DNA of 7,581 nt. Source: Terriglobia bacterium (GTDB taxonomy: Bacteria; Acidobacteriota; Terriglobia; UBA7540). Positions 6,534 through 7,581 of the stretch are shown one piece after another. The notes under the pieces are model-generated. The model ran no database searches. It was not told the DNA's origin and worked only from the letters and a program-made list of their open reading frames with translations. The first letter of the stretch is position 1. Every line of letters begins with the position of its first letter. The stretch spans positions 1 to 7,581 of the forward strand of contig JASHYZ010000197.1 in the NCBI GenBank assembly GCA_030042795.1. Reading direction: 5' to 3'. The position numbers were made by a program, and so were the translations under genes.

Positions 6534-6667
6534 CAGAAGACAGGAGCCAGAAGTCAGAAGACAGCCAGAAGCTGGCGAGAAAGGAATGAGGAGTCAGTAA
6601 ATTCGGGCTTGCCGCTCAGGTTCAAATCCCCCGACTGCGTCATTGTGACTCCTGACTTCTGTCTTCT
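6534..6667. repeat. Degenerate CAGAAGT heptamer repeats in inverted arrangement
   Basis: The convergent spacer between the CoA-binding gene and rarA begins with four head-to-tail heptamers (CAGAAGA, CAGGAGC, CAGAAGT, CAGAAGA; 6534-6561). It ends with three of the same family on the other strand (6647-6667, read as AGAAGAC, AGAAGTC, AGGAGTC), the last touching the rarA stop codon. The two arms are complementary at 19 of 22 positions, with one further G-U pair possible, around a loop of roughly 90 bases. Inside lie a 5-bp hairpin (GCCAG 6564-6568, CTGGC 6572-6576) and a perfect 8-bp pair (AGGAGTCA 6589-6596, TGACTCCT 6646-6653). It may act as a two-way transcription end or be a dispersed intergenic repeat; neither has been shown. 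Confidence 0.75.
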
Positions 6668-7581
6668 CATTCCTCACTGCCTTGCTTCCATTTTTCGATG
6701 GCTTCCAGCCTCTCCCGCAGCCTCTTTTCAAATCCTTCATCGGTGGGGTGATAGTAACGCCGGTCTTTGAGGCTATCGGGCAGGCAGGTCATGCGCGTCA
6801 GCCGCTCGGGCGCGTCATGGGCGTATTCGTAGCCCTTTCCGTAGCCGAAGCGGGACATGAGACCGGTGACCGGGTTGCGCAGGTGCAAGGGCACGGGCTC
6901 CGCAACCGTCTTGGTCACGTCTTTCTGCACTTCACCGTAGCCGGCATACAAGGCGTTCGACTTCGGTGCGAGGGCGAGATACACAGCAGCCTGTGCCAAA
7001 GCAAGATTTCCTTCTGGCATGCCAAGAAAGTGGACGGCTTGCTGGGCCGCGATGGTGATTTCAAGAGCGCGCGGGTCTGCGAGGCCAATATCCTCTGACG
7101 CCATGCGGATGAGCCGGCGCGCGACGTAAAGCGGGTCTTCGCCGGCTTCGAGCATTCGAGCGAGCCAGTAGAGCGCAGCGTCCGCATCCGAATTGCGGAC
7201 GGACTTGTGCAACGCGGAGATCACGTTGTAGTGCTCTTCGCCAGCCTTGTCGTAAAGCAGCACCTTTCGCTGTAAAGCATCTTCGACCACGGCCGGAGTT
7301 AGGGTCACGCCGCCTTGCGCGTCGCGCACGCTTCCCGAGATTGCCGCCTCGAGAGTGTTGTAGGCGGCGCGAGCGTCGCCGTTCGAAAAGACGGCGATCT
7401 GACGCAGCAGATCCTCGGCGATGGTCACTCGCTCGCGGCCCAGCCCCCGTGTTTCGTCGTGAAGCGCGCGTTCCAGCAAAACCAGGATCTCTTCGCTCGA
7501 CAGCGGAGAAAGCAGGTAGACCTTGGCGCGCGACAGCAGCGCTGAATTGACTTCAAAGGACGGGTTTTCGGTGGTAGCGCC
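6667..7581 (-). CDS. rarA: Replication-associated recombination protein A (RarA/MgsA), N-terminus outside window
   Basis: The frame is open to the right edge, giving 304 C-terminal residues; the full family is about 440, so the Walker A and B motifs lie beyond the window. RarA is an AAA+ ATPase related to the clamp-loader and RuvB-like proteins; it forms a tetramer and acts at stalled replication forks and on ends of single-strand gaps. Seen: the sensor-1 block GATTENPSFEVNSALLSRAKVYLL (first 24 residues, split here only by the edge) with the probable arginine finger in LLSRA at 7530-7528; the lid region with NGDARAAYNTLE; then the tetramerisation part with YDKAGEEHYNVISALHKSVRNSDADAAL, LARMLEAGEDP, ASEDIGLADP, APKSNALY, VPLHLRN and the closing YYHPTDEGFE. 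The TTG at 7479 is internal. It converges on the CoA-binding gene and its stop abuts the heptamer repeat. Confidence 0.95.
   Translation of the reverse strand, partial: GATTENPSFEVNSALLSRAKVYLLSPLSSEEILVLLERALHDETRGLGRERVTIAEDLLRQIAVFSNGDARAAYNTLEAAISGSVRDAQGGVTLTPAVVEDALQRKVLLYDKAGEEHYNVISALHKSVRNSDADAALYWLARMLEAGEDPLYVARRLIRMASEDIGLADPRALEITIAAQQAVHFLGMPEGNLALAQAAVYLALAPKSNALYAGYGEVQKDVTKTVAEPVPLHLRNPVTGLMSRFGYGKGYEYAHDAPERLTRMTCLPDSLKDRRYYHPTDEGFEKRLRERLEAIEKWKQGSEE

Noticed and set aside
6619..6629. GGTTCAAATCC, resembling the T-loop of a tRNA
   Set aside because: The flanking bases do not form a five-pair T-stem and no acceptor or anticodon arms can be built around it, so there is no tRNA or convincing tRNA fragment.

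Overview
The window carries parts or all of eight protein-coding genes in GC-rich DNA with short gaps. Six look like ordinary chromosomal genes, one is an unrecognised exported protein, and one is a metallohydrolase cut by the left edge. The gene content suggests a soil- or sediment-type bacterium. A CehA/McbA-type hydrolase, a xylose-isomerase-like TIM barrel protein, a Tat-exported protein, an ScpB with a long acidic tail, and degenerate CAGAAGT-type heptamers between genes would together fit Acidobacteriota. This placement is an inference from style, not from a marker gene.

Left part (1-1990): the 3' end of a CehA/McbA-family PHP-like metallohydrolase reads rightward. It converges on a leftward Tat-signal protein of unknown function, with a small stem-loop between them. 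Middle left (1987-2826): a sugar phosphate isomerase/epimerase-like TIM barrel gene reads leftward. Its stop overlaps the start of the Tat protein gene (ATGA), so the two are probably one translationally coupled unit. A 371-base divergent spacer (2827-3197) holds a possible promoter for the rightward genes and two perfect inverted repeats.

Middle right (3198-6521): a rightward run of scpB (chromosome segregation), an RsuA/RluB-type pseudouridine synthase and a histidinol-phosphate aminotransferase (hisC), with 6- and 18-base gaps, followed by a YccU-like CoA-binding protein. The scpB-rluB pairing is a widespread conserved neighbourhood, but the usual scpA partner is not immediately upstream. 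The CoA-binding protein has two possible starts, each with its own Shine-Dalgarno sequence.

Right part (6667-7581): the C-terminal two thirds of rarA (recombination factor, AAA+ ATPase) reads leftward and runs off the right edge. The convergent spacer between it and the CoA-binding gene is filled with heptamer repeats in inverted orientation, the most unusual non-coding structure here.

I found no RNA gene, CRISPR array, insertion sequence or phage gene, and nothing that amounts to a new multi-gene system. The points most worth a second look are the heptamer inverted repeat, the Tat protein with its coupled TIM-barrel partner, and the double start of the CoA-binding protein.
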